From Gemmataceae bacterium (GTDB lineage Bacteria; Planctomycetota; Planctomycetia; Gemmatales; Gemmataceae), in the NCBI GenBank assembly GCA_020847555.1, contig JADLBT010000221.1, positions 1-23,285 on the forward strand: DNA of 23,285 bases. Direction: 5' to 3'. Within the stretch, counting starts at the first letter, position 1. The number at the start of each line of letters is the position of its first letter. Below, one piece after another: positions 7,876-15,703 of the stretch. The notes beneath the pieces are model-generated. The model did not search any database, had not been told where the DNA came from, and saw only the letters and a program-made list of their open reading frames with translations. A program made the translations under genes and the position numbers.

Positions 7876-8292
7876 ATGGTGCTCAAAACGGAACAACCAC
7901 GCGGGGTTAAACGGTCGGCGTTCACCCTGATGGAAATGCTGGTGGTGGTGGCCATCCTGGTCGTGCTGGCCGGCGCCGCCATTCCGATCTACCTGAGCTA
8001 CCTCGACCGGGCGCGCATCGATCGCGCGAAAATCGACATCAAGACCCTCGAAGGGGCCGTCGATGCCTACGCCGCCCAGAACGGCGGGGTCTACCCCCAG
8101 ACGCTTCAGGAACTGACGGTGGCCAATCCCAACACGGGACAGCGGGCCTACCTGGATCAGACCACCCTGGTGGATCCGTGGGGCGATTTCTACGTTCTCG
8201 ACCCCAACCAGCAGCACCCGACGACCTTCAAGCCCAAGATTTACAGCCTTGGGCCGTCAAAAAACCAGCAGACCATGATTTCCAACTGGTAG
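7876..8292 (+). CDS. gspG: Major pseudopilin GspG
   Basis: The ATG at 7876 with GGGGAG six bases upstream gives a 138-aa protein. An in-frame ATG at 7837 has a weaker site and would add 13 residues to the leader. The class III leader is basic (TEQPRGVKRSA) and the mature N-terminus is FTLMEMLVVVAILVVLAG, with Glu at +5. The residue before the cut is Ala, not the usual Gly. The rest matches GspG: the alpha helix (RIDRAKIDIKTLEGAVDAYA), GGVYPQTLQEL, and the C-terminal LVDPWGDFYVLDPNQ and YSLGP stretch that in known GspG binds calcium. Length is normal for the family. It would form the shaft of the pseudopilus. First gene of the locus, 45 nt before gspH. Confidence 0.92.
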   Translation: MVLKTEQPRGVKRSAFTLMEMLVVVAILVVLAGAAIPIYLSYLDRARIDRAKIDIKTLEGAVDAYAAQNGGVYPQTLQELTVANPNTGQRAYLDQTTLVDPWGDFYVLDPNQQHPTTFKPKIYSLGPSKNQQTMISNW

Positions 8293-8337
8293 ACGGCCCC
8301 GCCAGGCCGCAGTCGCGAGCAGAAACAAGGACGAGAA

Positions 8338-8961
8338 ATGACGGCAACCCTCTCCCGGACGCCGGACCTGCAAGGAGTGGTCGTGCGAAATCCCCGCCGC
8401 GGTTTTACGTTGTTTGAGTCGGTCGTGGTGCTGGCGATCCTGGCCATCATCGCCGCCGTTGTGGCGCCCACCATCAACTCGATGTACGGCGACACCCCGC
8501 TGACGGCGGCCGCCGACGCGATCAAGGCCCGGTGGGCCGACGCCAAGGCGCACGCCATCGCCGAGAATCGGCCTTATCGGTTCGCGATCGTCCAGGGCAC
8601 CGGGCAGTACAAGCTCGCCCCGGACAGCCCGGAATACTGGGACGGCGCCGCGACGGCCAGCACCCCGGCTGCTCCGGGCAGCACCGACGGTGCCAGCGGC
8701 GCGGGGGTTGGCCTGGTGATCGAGGACAAGCTGCCGCAGGGCGTTCTGTTCCGTTCGCCCATCACGGACCCCAGTGGGGCCGGCGGCGGGCTGACGACGG
8801 GCGGCCAGGCGGAGGGTAGCAGCGAGTGGGGCAGCCCGATCGTGTTTCAGCCGGACGGCACCGCCGACCGGGACGCGGAGATCGCCTTCGCCGAGGGGAA
8901 CGGCGCCCCTCTGGTTCTGCGGCTGCGGGGCGCCACGGGCGTGGTAACCACCTCGCGCTAA
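8338..8961 (+). CDS. gspH: Minor pseudopilin GspH/FimT type
   Basis: The ATG at 8338 follows AAGGACGAGAA and gives 207 aa. A GTG near 8383 with AAGGAG upstream would give a shorter and more typical leader (VRNPRRG), so the start is uncertain. The prepilin motif is textbook: RRG then FTLFESVVVLAILAIIAAVV, with Glu at +5. The body (ADAIKARWADAKAHAIAENR, then PYRFAIV) matches the GspH/FimT pattern. A Gly/Ser/Thr-rich loop (about residues 108-165) makes it somewhat longer than usual. The C-terminus has IVFQPDGTADRDAEIAF, which matches the family's closing strands. Minor pseudopilins sit at or near the pseudopilus tip. Confidence 0.85.
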   Translation: MTATLSRTPDLQGVVVRNPRRGFTLFESVVVLAILAIIAAVVAPTINSMYGDTPLTAAADAIKARWADAKAHAIAENRPYRFAIVQGTGQYKLAPDSPEYWDGAATASTPAAPGSTDGASGAGVGLVIEDKLPQGVLFRSPITDPSGAGGGLTTGGQAEGSSEWGSPIVFQPDGTADRDAEIAFAEGNGAPLVLRLRGATGVVTTSR

Positions 8962-9006
8962 CACCCGGACGAGTCGCACTTTCCTCCCCGTTCGCCTCCC
9001 CCGACC

Positions 9007-9049
9007 AGCCCGGAGCGCCGGTGGCAGCGGCTTGCCGGCCTTCCGGGCT
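9007..9049 (+). repeat. Hairpin between gspH and gspI
   Basis: AGCCCGGA (9007-9014) and TCCGGGCT (9042-9049) are perfect 8-nt inverted arms. Inside them GCCGG (9017-9021) pairs with CCGGC (9035-9039). It lies 45 nt after the gspH stop in a 127-nt gap and has no T run after it. It could shape mRNA processing at this junction. Confidence 0.45.
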
Positions 9050-9088
9050 GATCGAGGTTCTGGCGGGAGTTCGGAAAGGGGACCACGG

Positions 9089-9583
9089 ATGCTGCCGAGG
9101 CCAAATACCCCTCCTCTGTCTGCTCGCTCGCCCCGGCGGGCAGCCCTCACGCTTCTTGAAGTCCTCATCTCCCTGGCCATCTTCCTGCTCTCCCTCGTGG
9201 GCATCGTTCGGCTGATCGGCATGGGCAACGAACGCGCCCTGGACATTCAGCTGGACACCGAGGCGCTGCACCGCTGCCAGTCCAAGCTGGGCGAGGTCGT
9301 TTGCGGCGCCGTCCCCCTTCAGGCGCAGGAGAAGGTGGCCTTCGAGGATGACCCGGCCTGGGAATGGTCCCTCGAGTGCGCGCAGAATACCGTCGCCAAC
9401 CTCTGGACCGTCAAGGTCACGGTCGCCCGCCCGCGTCAGGACGGGGTCACCAATCAGGTGACGCTCTTCCAGCTGGTTCTCAACCCCACCGTGCGCGGCG
9501 GGACCGCCCAGGGATCTGCCGCGGAGAGCGGCTCCAGCAGTTCGAGCAGTTCTTCCGGTAGCTCCAGCACCCCCCCCCCATGA
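9089..9583 (+). CDS. gspI: Minor pseudopilin GspI-like with polyserine tail
   Basis: The ATG at 9089 is preceded by GGAAAGGGG at suitable spacing, which is better than the upstream in-frame ATG at 9032. The 164-aa product has a basic leader (SARSPRRAA) and mature N-terminus LTLLEVLISLAIFLLSLVGI with Glu at +5. The residue before the cut is Ala. The body (ALHRCQSKLGEVVCGAVPL, later WEWSLECAQ and TVKVTVARPR) fits the GspI order of helix and strands, and the position between H and J supports the call. The last 20 or so residues are a Ser-rich tail ending in PPP, not usual for GspI and encoded by the 9-bp unit that is expanded in gspJ. Confidence 0.82.
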   Translation: MLPRPNTPPLSARSPRRAALTLLEVLISLAIFLLSLVGIVRLIGMGNERALDIQLDTEALHRCQSKLGEVVCGAVPLQAQEKVAFEDDPAWEWSLECAQNTVANLWTVKVTVARPRQDGVTNQVTLFQLVLNPTVRGGTAQGSAAESGSSSSSSSSGSSSTPPP

Positions 9584-9619
9584 TTCAGGATCCAGCGAAG
9601 GGTGTCTGGTTTTCCCCCT

Positions 9620-9680
9620 CTCCCCTGGTGGGAGAGGGGCCGTGGGTGAGGGGGATCCTCCCCCTCTCCCACGAGGGGAG
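9620..9680 (+). repeat. Inverted repeat between gspI and gspJ
   Basis: Arms of 20 nt (9620-9639 and 9661-9680) pair at 19 of 20 positions around a 21-nt loop. The CCCCTCTCCC and GGGAGAGGGG composition and a partial further copy suggest a dispersed repeat family. The right arm ends 15 nt before the gspJ start and abuts its AAGGGAG ribosome binding site, so folding could affect gspJ translation. Confidence 0.7.
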
Positions 9681-9695
9681 AAGGGAGCAAGAAAT

Positions 9696-10688
9696 ATGAG
9701 GTGCCCCGTGCGGTACACCGACTCTCGCTCTCGGCGGCGCCCGTCTCGGGCCGGGTACACCTTGCTCGAGGTGATCCTGGCCCTGGCGATCGGCGTGCTG
9801 CTCCTGGGTGCCGTCTACGTCGCCCTGGACGTTCAGTTGGCCGGGACCGCCGCTGGCCGTCGGATGACGGAGCAGGCCGCCGTGGCTCGGTCTGTCGTCA
9901 ACCAGTTCCGCACTGACATTACCGCTCACCTCGCTCCGGTCGATCCAAAGTTGGCGTCGAGTTCAAGCAGTTCGAGCAGTTCGAGCAGTTCGAGCAGTTC
10001 CAGCGGCGCGACCGCCACGACCGATCCGGCCGCCGCCACGAGTACAACCCCGACCACGAGTACGACCCCCGCGACCGCCGCGGCCGCCACGCCGGCTACC
10101 GGACCGTACCCGTTCAACCTGATGTTGCAGGGAGATGAGACGACGCTGACGCTCTACATCAGCCGCGTGCCGAAGGAGGTATTCCTCTCCGCGGATCCGA
10201 CCCAGGGTGGATTGAGCGACTTCGGACAGCCGGTGTCGGACCTGCGCCGGGTGACGTACTGGGTCGCGGGCGGACCGGAAGGGGGCGGGGGGCTGGCCCG
10301 CCAGGAGGTCAAGAGCGTCACCTCCGACGAGGAAACCGGCGCGATGGCCGCCGGAGCCGGCGACGAGCAGACGCACGTCCTGTTTCCGGAAGTGCAAAGC
10401 GTGCAGTTCGAGTACTTCGACGGCGCGACCTGGCAGACGAGCTGGGACGGGACTGCTGTTGGCGAGGACGGAGAAACCCCGATCGGCCCGCCCGCGGCGG
10501 TCCGCATCACCTTCACCGTCGCTCCGACCGCTACCAGCCGCAGCACGGTCGCTCCGGGCCAGGTCCGCACCTACGTCCATGTCGTGCCGATCCTGACGGC
10601 GAACGGCGTCACCCCGGAACCAACCGACCCGAGCATGGATCCGTCCGCCATGCCATCCACCACACCAGCCACCACGAGCGGCAACTAG
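9696..10688 (+). CDS. gspJ: Minor pseudopilin GspJ-like with polyserine and Thr/Ala/Pro linker
   Basis: The ATG at 9696 follows AAGGGAG. An earlier in-frame ATG at 9642 lies inside the inverted repeat and is unlikely. The 330-aa product has a basic leader (SRSRRRPSRAG) and mature start YTLLEVILALAIGVLLLGAV, with Glu at +5. After the first helix comes a run of about 19 serines (residues 88-106) and a Thr/Ala/Pro linker. The C-terminal half has the strands typical of GspJ, including VSDLRRVTYWVAGG and FPEVQSVQFEYFDGATWQTS, then AVRITFTV. Family members are usually near 200 aa, so the linker and acidic loops account for the extra length. GspJ joins GspI and GspK at the pseudopilus tip in known systems. 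The gene is 10 nt from gspK. Confidence 0.85.
   Translation: MRCPVRYTDSRSRRRPSRAGYTLLEVILALAIGVLLLGAVYVALDVQLAGTAAGRRMTEQAAVARSVVNQFRTDITAHLAPVDPKLASSSSSSSSSSSSSSSSGATATTDPAAATSTTPTTSTTPATAAAATPATGPYPFNLMLQGDETTLTLYISRVPKEVFLSADPTQGGLSDFGQPVSDLRRVTYWVAGGPEGGGGLARQEVKSVTSDEETGAMAAGAGDEQTHVLFPEVQSVQFEYFDGATWQTSWDGTAVGEDGETPIGPPAAVRITFTVAPTATSRSTVAPGQVRTYVHVVPILTANGVTPEPTDPSMDPSAMPSTTPATTSGN
9966..10010 (+). repeat. Tandem 9-bp repeat encoding serines in gspJ
   Basis: Five consecutive copies of AGCAGTTCG occur here, the last ending in C instead of G. Each unit codes Ser-Ser-Ser in the gspJ frame, so copy-number change would keep the frame and alter the length of the serine run. The same unit occurs twice in the 3' end of gspI near 9537. 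Confidence 0.9.
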
Positions 10689-10698
10689 CCGGAACGCC

Positions 10699-12222
10699 AT
10701 GCGCCTTCATGCCACACCGCCCGCTGCCCCGTCCTTCTCGGCCCGTCGTGGGATCGTCATCGTCGGCGTGCTGGTGGTGATCGTCGTGCTCTCGCTGGCG
10801 GCCTACCAGTACAGCGACCTGATGACGTCCGAGTACAAGGCGTCGGCCAGCTTCACCCGCGCCGCCCAGGCGCGCGCCTTCGCCGAGTCGGGCGTCCACT
10901 ACGCCGCCGCCCTGCTGAGCGACCCGACCAACGCCGGCGCCAACACCTGCAACAACCCGGAAGCGTTCCAGGGCCAGGCAGTCGGCGAGGGGACCGACCC
11001 GGCGCGCCAGGGACGCTTCAGTATCGTTTGTCCGGCCGGCCCGGACGAACAACTTGCCGGCGGTGCCAGTTTTCGCTTCGGCGTGATCGATGAAGGTGGT
11101 AAGATCAACCTCAACACGCTGATCAAGCTGGACAAGTCCGGCAAGATACTCCGCGACATGCTCATGAAGCTGCCGGACATGACGGAGGACATCGCCAACG
11201 CAATCGTGGACTGGGTCGATGCCGATGACCAGCCGGGCGCCGGTGGAGCGGAGAACGAGTACTACAGCGCGCTGAGTCCGCCGTACCGGGCCAAGAACGG
11301 GCCGATCGACAGCATCGAGGAGTTGCTGCTCGTCAAGGGCATCGCCGAACAGCCGGCACTGCTGCTCGGGACGGACCGCAACCGCAACGGGATCCTCGAC
11401 GGGGACGAGGGGGACGCCGGCCCGGGGTGGGCCGCCTACCTGACCGTCCACAGCCGCGAGCTGAACGTCGATAGCGAGGGACAGCCGCGCATCTACCTCA
11501 ACGGGGACGACCTTGCGCAGCTGTACACCGACCTCTCGAACGCAGTCGATGCCGACACGGCGGCGTACCTGGTGCTGGCCCGGGTCTACAAACCGGCGAG
11601 CATGACGAAGCTGCCCAAGAACGCCAAGACCAGCTCGGGAGGCGGGGCGCAGAAATCGACCAAGCAGAAGGCGTCGCAGAAGATTGCGTCGATTTACGAT
11701 CTGATCGATACCTACGTCACGATCCCGGCGGAGGATCCCAAGGGCGAGCCGACCTACGTCGTCTCGCCGCTGACGGCCGACGGCCAGCTGCGCGAGCTGC
11801 TGCCGGTGCTGCTGGACAGGACGACGACCTCGAAGGGCCAGGACATTTACGGGCGGATCAACATCAACACGGCCCCGGCGGCGGTGGTGGCGGCGCTGCC
11901 CGAGCTGACCGCACTGGACGTGGAGGTGATCCTCGCGACGCGGCCGTCGCTCGACTCGACCGACCCGCTCGACGACGCTTACAAGACGCCCGCGTGGCTG
12001 GTCCTCGACGCAAACATCAAACCGGAGACGATGAAGAAGCTGGAGAAATACATCACGACCCGGTCGCAGGTGTACCGGCTGCAATCCGTCGGCTACTTCG
12101 ACGGCCCCGGCCCAATCGCCCGCGTCGAGGCGGTCATCGACACGAACAACGGCCGCCCGCGCATCATGTACTACCGCGACCTGACCGAACTCGGTCGGGG
12201 GTTCGATTTGCAGCAACCGTAA
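10699..12222 (+). CDS. gspK: Large minor pseudopilin GspK
   Basis: The ATG at 10699 begins a 507-aa protein with leader SARRG and mature start IVIVGVLVVIVVLSLAAYQY. As in known GspK proteins there is no Glu at +5. The body is clear GspK: FAESGVHYAAALLSD, then INLNTLIKL, DIANAIVDWVDADDQP, ENEYYSALSPPYRAKNGP and IDSIEELLLVKGI. Residues 226-237 (DRNRNGILDGDE) form a full EF-hand-like calcium loop, and calcium sites are known in GspK. Near 386, RININTAPAAVVAALPEL resembles a helix-hairpin-helix segment. The usual length is about 300-330 aa, so this one is enlarged, partly by a Lys/Ser/Gly-rich insert (SSGGGAQKSTKQKASQK). GspK caps the pseudopilus in known systems. The Shine-Dalgarno is weak and the gap to gspJ is 10 nt, so translational coupling is likely. 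Confidence 0.9.
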   Translation: MRLHATPPAAPSFSARRGIVIVGVLVVIVVLSLAAYQYSDLMTSEYKASASFTRAAQARAFAESGVHYAAALLSDPTNAGANTCNNPEAFQGQAVGEGTDPARQGRFSIVCPAGPDEQLAGGASFRFGVIDEGGKINLNTLIKLDKSGKILRDMLMKLPDMTEDIANAIVDWVDADDQPGAGGAENEYYSALSPPYRAKNGPIDSIEELLLVKGIAEQPALLLGTDRNRNGILDGDEGDAGPGWAAYLTVHSRELNVDSEGQPRIYLNGDDLAQLYTDLSNAVDADTAAYLVLARVYKPASMTKLPKNAKTSSGGGAQKSTKQKASQKIASIYDLIDTYVTIPAEDPKGEPTYVVSPLTADGQLRELLPVLLDRTTTSKGQDIYGRININTAPAAVVAALPELTALDVEVILATRPSLDSTDPLDDAYKTPAWLVLDANIKPETMKKLEKYITTRSQVYRLQSVGYFDGPGPIARVEAVIDTNNGRPRIMYYRDLTELGRGFDLQQP

Positions 12223-12245
12223 CGCGGAGGGAAAGGGGGTGAGGA

Positions 12246-12357
12246 GTCAGGAGGCAGATGAAAGCTCACGGCCTGCGTCCCGTGGGCAGAGCGCCGCGGA
12301 CTTGCCCCACGGGACGCCACCCGTGGGCTTTAGGTGAGCTTTCATCTGCCTCCTGAC
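12246..12357 (+). repeat. Long hairpin with palindromic dispersed element, copy B (core 12261-12331)
   Basis: The outer arms are 24-nt perfect inverted repeats (12246-12269 and 12334-12357). Inside, GCGTCCCGTGGGCA (12274-12287) nearly pairs with the segment 12303-12317, with one extra C. The 71-nt core 12261-12331 aligns without gaps to copy A at 2472-2542. The hairpin fills most of the 173-nt gap between gspK and the gspL-like gene and is followed by a short CTGACCCCTGAG-type direct repeat. It may insulate, process or stabilise the transcript at this junction. Confidence 0.85.
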
Positions 12358-12395
12358 CCCTGAGCCCTGACCCCTCTCCAGAGGAGTCCCGCAGC

Positions 12396-14015
12396 TTGGC
12401 ACGCTACCTTGGTCTCGACTGGGACGTAAACCAGTTGCACGTCGTCTCGGCCACGGCCGCCCGGGGCGGGGTGCGCGTCGATCGAGCGGTCGTGGTGAGC
12501 GGCGACTTCCGGCCCCAGCCCGGTCGGGCCGAGGCGGTCGGTCAGTTCCTCCGCGAGCGCCTCAAGGAGGCCGGCATCGCCGCCGCCCCGGTCGTCCTCA
12601 CCGTCGGCCGCGACCGCGTGGTCCTCAAGGAAATCCGCTTCCCGCCGGTTCCCCCCGCCGAGGAACCGGCCCTGGTGCGCTTCCAGGCCGCCAAGGAGTT
12701 GACCGAATCGCCCGACGCGCAGGTCATCGACTACGCCGTCAAGCCGAGCGCCAATGGGTCCAACGGGGAGAAGACGGCGCTGGCCGTCGCCGTCCGGCGC
12801 GAGATCACCCTCTTTCTGAAGGAGGTGTGCCGGGTCGCCGGGCTCAAGCCGCTGGCGCTGACGCCGCGCGGCTTCGGCGTGGCCGCCGCCCTGGAGCGCG
12901 CCGCGGCCACCGTCGCCACCCCCGCCCTGCCCGAGCCGGACGCCGTCGCGGCCATCCTGACCCTGGCCGAGGACTGGGCCGATTTCTCGGTCGTGCGCGG
13001 GAAAACGCTCCTCTTCACGCGCTCGCTGCCGGCCGCCGGGAACCTGGCGGCCGAGGTCAAACGCAACCTCGCCCTGTACGCCGGCCAGTCCCGCGGGAGC
13101 GCCGCCGACCGCATCCAGGCGCTCTACCTCGCGGGCGGGGACGAGCACGCTGCCCTGCGCGAACAGTTGCAGCAGACCGTCCCCGTCCCGGTCCACCCAC
13201 TCGACCCATTCGCCCGGGAGGCTCAGGTTCAGGTGACCGGCGACCGCGGCGGGTTCACCGGCTGCGTCGGCCTGGTGGCCGAGTGGGCGGCCGCCCGCAA
13301 GGCGTCGATCAACCTGCTGCAGCCCAAGGAGCCGGTCAAGACGGCCGACCCCGAGCGGGAGCGCCTGCTCAAGTACGCGCTGGTCGGCATCCTGGTACTC
13401 GCCGCTGTCGGCTTCGCCGGCTACTGGCTGCTCGCGTCGGCCCAGAGCACGCTCAACGACCTGCGTGCCGAGGGAACCCGGCAGACCAGCCTGCTCACCC
13501 AGCTTGCCCCCGATGCCAAGCAGATCCAGGCGCTCAGGGAGTGGCACGAGGGCAACGTCTCGTGGCTGGACGAGCTGTACGAGATCACCCGCCGGTTCGA
13601 CTGGCAGCAGGGGTTCCGCGTCACCGAGCTGACCGCCGTGCCACGCACCCTGCCGCGCAACGCGAAGGACAAGACGAAGCAGAAGTACGTCGCCCTGGTA
13701 ACCATCATCGGCGAGGTGCCGACCAAGCAGGCGCGGCTGGTGGACGCCTTCAAGGACGCCCTCAACGACGCCGGCCACCGGGCCTCGATCAAGCACATCG
13801 GGGATCTCACCGGGTCGGCGGCCAGGAAGGGCAGGGACGTCAAGACCTTCACCGTGAGCGTGGACGTGGCGCGACAGACCCCGAACAGGTACGTCGAGCG
13901 GTTCACCCCGCCGCTTCCCCCGAAGCAGCCTCCCCCCATCCGCATCAAGAAACAGAAGGCTCCCGAGAAGGCCCCGTCGAAGGGGGAGCCGCCGTCCATC
14001 GACTTTGACTTTTGA
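12396..14015 (+). CDS. gspL: GspL-like protein (fused PilM-type and PilN-type domains)
   Basis: The TTG start at 12396 with GAGGAG about nine bases upstream keeps the conserved beginning ARYLGLDWDVNQLHVVSA, which resembles the first strand pair of the PilM/GspL actin-like fold. The 539-aa product has a cytoplasmic actin-like domain up to about residue 310, one membrane helix (about 327-347, YALVGILVLAAVGFAGYWLL), a short coiled coil, and a PilN-like periplasmic domain (about 370-490). A Pro/Lys-rich tail (PPLPPKQPPPIRIKKQKAP) ends it. In T2SS, GspL joins the GspE ATPase to the periplasmic parts. PilM and PilN are separate in type IV pili, so the fused layout favours T2SS. It is 11 nt from the gspM-like gene. 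GspL proteins are usually near 400 aa. Confidence 0.8.
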   Translation: MARYLGLDWDVNQLHVVSATAARGGVRVDRAVVVSGDFRPQPGRAEAVGQFLRERLKEAGIAAAPVVLTVGRDRVVLKEIRFPPVPPAEEPALVRFQAAKELTESPDAQVIDYAVKPSANGSNGEKTALAVAVRREITLFLKEVCRVAGLKPLALTPRGFGVAAALERAAATVATPALPEPDAVAAILTLAEDWADFSVVRGKTLLFTRSLPAAGNLAAEVKRNLALYAGQSRGSAADRIQALYLAGGDEHAALREQLQQTVPVPVHPLDPFAREAQVQVTGDRGGFTGCVGLVAEWAAARKASINLLQPKEPVKTADPERERLLKYALVGILVLAAVGFAGYWLLASAQSTLNDLRAEGTRQTSLLTQLAPDAKQIQALREWHEGNVSWLDELYEITRRFDWQQGFRVTELTAVPRTLPRNAKDKTKQKYVALVTIIGEVPTKQARLVDAFKDALNDAGHRASIKHIGDLTGSAARKGRDVKTFTVSVDVARQTPNRYVERFTPPLPPKQPPPIRIKKQKAPEKAPSKGEPPSIDFDF

Positions 14016-14026
14016 GGGAGGCCGCC

Positions 14027-15703
14027 ATGAATACTACCCAAGACCGCTCGCTCACCTACGTCGTGCTGGGCGTCCTCGTTGTCGGCGGCCTGGCCCTGAT
14101 CGGCTACAACCTGCTCCTGTTGCCGCTGCTGGCCACCTACCGGGATATCGACCAGCAACAGCAGGTGAACGCCGCCAAGCAGCTCGAGATTGCGCAGATC
14201 GCCCGCGACCGGGTGAAGCTGCAGCACTGGCGCCTCCTCAGCCTGCCTGGGGTGGAGAACCTGAAGGCGGCCCGGCCGGGACCGCGCACTCCGCACGAGC
14301 GTGAGGACGCGCTCAAGACGGCGGAGGGCGAGTACTCGAGGTATCTGCGCGACCTGCTGGCCAGGCACCAGATCGACGCCCAGTTCCCGCAGGGGAGGAT
14401 CAACGGCGACTCGAAATCTGTCCCGATGCTCCCGGGCAACGTGCCAGCCTACACGTCGATGGTCTTCACGGTCCCGATCAAGGCGACGAAGCTGCCGAAC
14501 CTGGTCGCCTTCCTGGAGGAATTGCAGACCGCCCCTCTGCTGCACCGTATCCGTGGGCTGACCGTCAAGGAGGCGGAAGGGACGGGCAAGGCCAGCGGCG
14601 CGCTCGCCGCTCACCTGACCGTCGAGGCTCTGGTCGTCCACGGGTCGGCGAAGCGCGGCGGCGGCCTGGCGGCGGCCGGTCAGCCGCTCGTCGTCCGGGA
14701 CGCCGTCCTTCTCGCCGGGCGCCGCATGCCGACCGGGCTGGGCCTGCCGGGGCTGCAGGAAAAGCTCCTGGCCGCCGCCCTTCTGCCCAGGGGGCGGGTC
14801 TACACCGACCTCGCGCGCAAGAACATCTTTGAAGGCGCGCCGCCGCCGCCCCAGCCGCAGACCATTGTGGAGTACGTCAAGGAGAAGGCCCCGGTAGAGG
14901 TCAAGCCCCGTGAGACAGAGGACGTGATCACGTTCGCCCACCTGACCGACGTGACGATCGCGTCGGCGCCGCGGGCGAGCCTGTACGATCGGGCCATCGA
15001 GCGGCGGGTCGAACTCAAGCTGTCGCTCGGCAGCAACTGGATCCCGCTGCTGAAGACTTCCGACCGCAACACCGTCGTTCGCGGCAAGGTGGTCCGCATC
15101 GACACGCGCGGCGTGACGTTCCACATCCAGCTGAAAACGACCTCCGGAGACGAGGAGTCGCCCCGCAAGCGGTTCCAGCGCTCGGACACGATCTACGAGG
15201 TTCCGGCGGCCGAGGTGGACGCGCTGGTGAAGGCCAAACTCGTACCGGCCAGCGGCTGGAGCGTTTACAAGGTGGACGCCAACTACTGGGGCAGCATGCT
15301 CCGGGACAGGGTGGTGAGCCTCGGGCGAAACCGCAAGGACTTCGCATTCCGCTACGACCTGGTACGCGGCAAGGTGCTGAAGGCCGACGACGACTGGACC
15401 TTCTTCGCCGTCCCGGAGCGATATTGCTCGTTCACCGACGGGAGCGACGTGCCGCTGCCTGCTCACCAGGGGTACTGCTTCCTGGCCGTCGGCCAGCGAC
15501 TGGCCGACGGCCTGCGGACGCCGCTGCCGGATCCGGAGGTGCGGGCCATGAGCTACCCTGTCATCTTCGCCGGCACGGTGGTGTCCGGGTGTTCGGGGCA
15601 AGGCTCGGCGTCCGCGATCGCCTGGGGCGGCGTGGCGACCCTGGCCGGCAACGGCACCCAGGAGGGCCAATCCGCACCCACAGCGACAGCGTCGGCCCGG
15701 TGA
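14027..15703 (+). CDS. gspM: GspM/PilO-like protein with GspC-like C-terminal part
   Basis: The ATG at 14027 follows GAGGGAGG. The 558-aa product starts with a short cytoplasmic end and one membrane helix (about 9-35, YVVLGVLVVGGLALIGYNLL), then a coiled coil (to about 90), and a PilO/GspM-type ferredoxin-like domain (about 142-208, YTSMVFTVPIKATKLPNLVA, then FLEELQTAP). GspM is normally about 160 aa. Here a long extra part follows. Residues about 257-270 read GRVYTDLARKNIFEG, a motif like the one in front of the homology region of GspC. A beta-rich region follows with VVRGKVVRIDTRGVTFHIQL, which resembles that region. I infer that this gene combines the M and C roles. The C-terminal 200 residues are unassigned. 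Confidence 0.7.
   Translation: MNTTQDRSLTYVVLGVLVVGGLALIGYNLLLLPLLATYRDIDQQQQVNAAKQLEIAQIARDRVKLQHWRLLSLPGVENLKAARPGPRTPHEREDALKTAEGEYSRYLRDLLARHQIDAQFPQGRINGDSKSVPMLPGNVPAYTSMVFTVPIKATKLPNLVAFLEELQTAPLLHRIRGLTVKEAEGTGKASGALAAHLTVEALVVHGSAKRGGGLAAAGQPLVVRDAVLLAGRRMPTGLGLPGLQEKLLAAALLPRGRVYTDLARKNIFEGAPPPPQPQTIVEYVKEKAPVEVKPRETEDVITFAHLTDVTIASAPRASLYDRAIERRVELKLSLGSNWIPLLKTSDRNTVVRGKVVRIDTRGVTFHIQLKTTSGDEESPRKRFQRSDTIYEVPAAEVDALVKAKLVPASGWSVYKVDANYWGSMLRDRVVSLGRNRKDFAFRYDLVRGKVLKADDDWTFFAVPERYCSFTDGSDVPLPAHQGYCFLAVGQRLADGLRTPLPDPEVRAMSYPVIFAGTVVSGCSGQGSASAIAWGGVATLAGNGTQEGQSAPTATASAR

Noticed and set aside
9966..10010. Tandem repeat as a CRISPR-like array
   Set aside because: The units are 9 bp without spacers and translate to serines inside gspJ.
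7876..15703. Locus as a type IV pilus system
   Set aside because: PilM/N/O-like parts are shared by both systems, but H, I, J and K pseudopilins together with a fused L protein and a GspD-type secretin favour type II secretion. A pilus-like use cannot be fully excluded.
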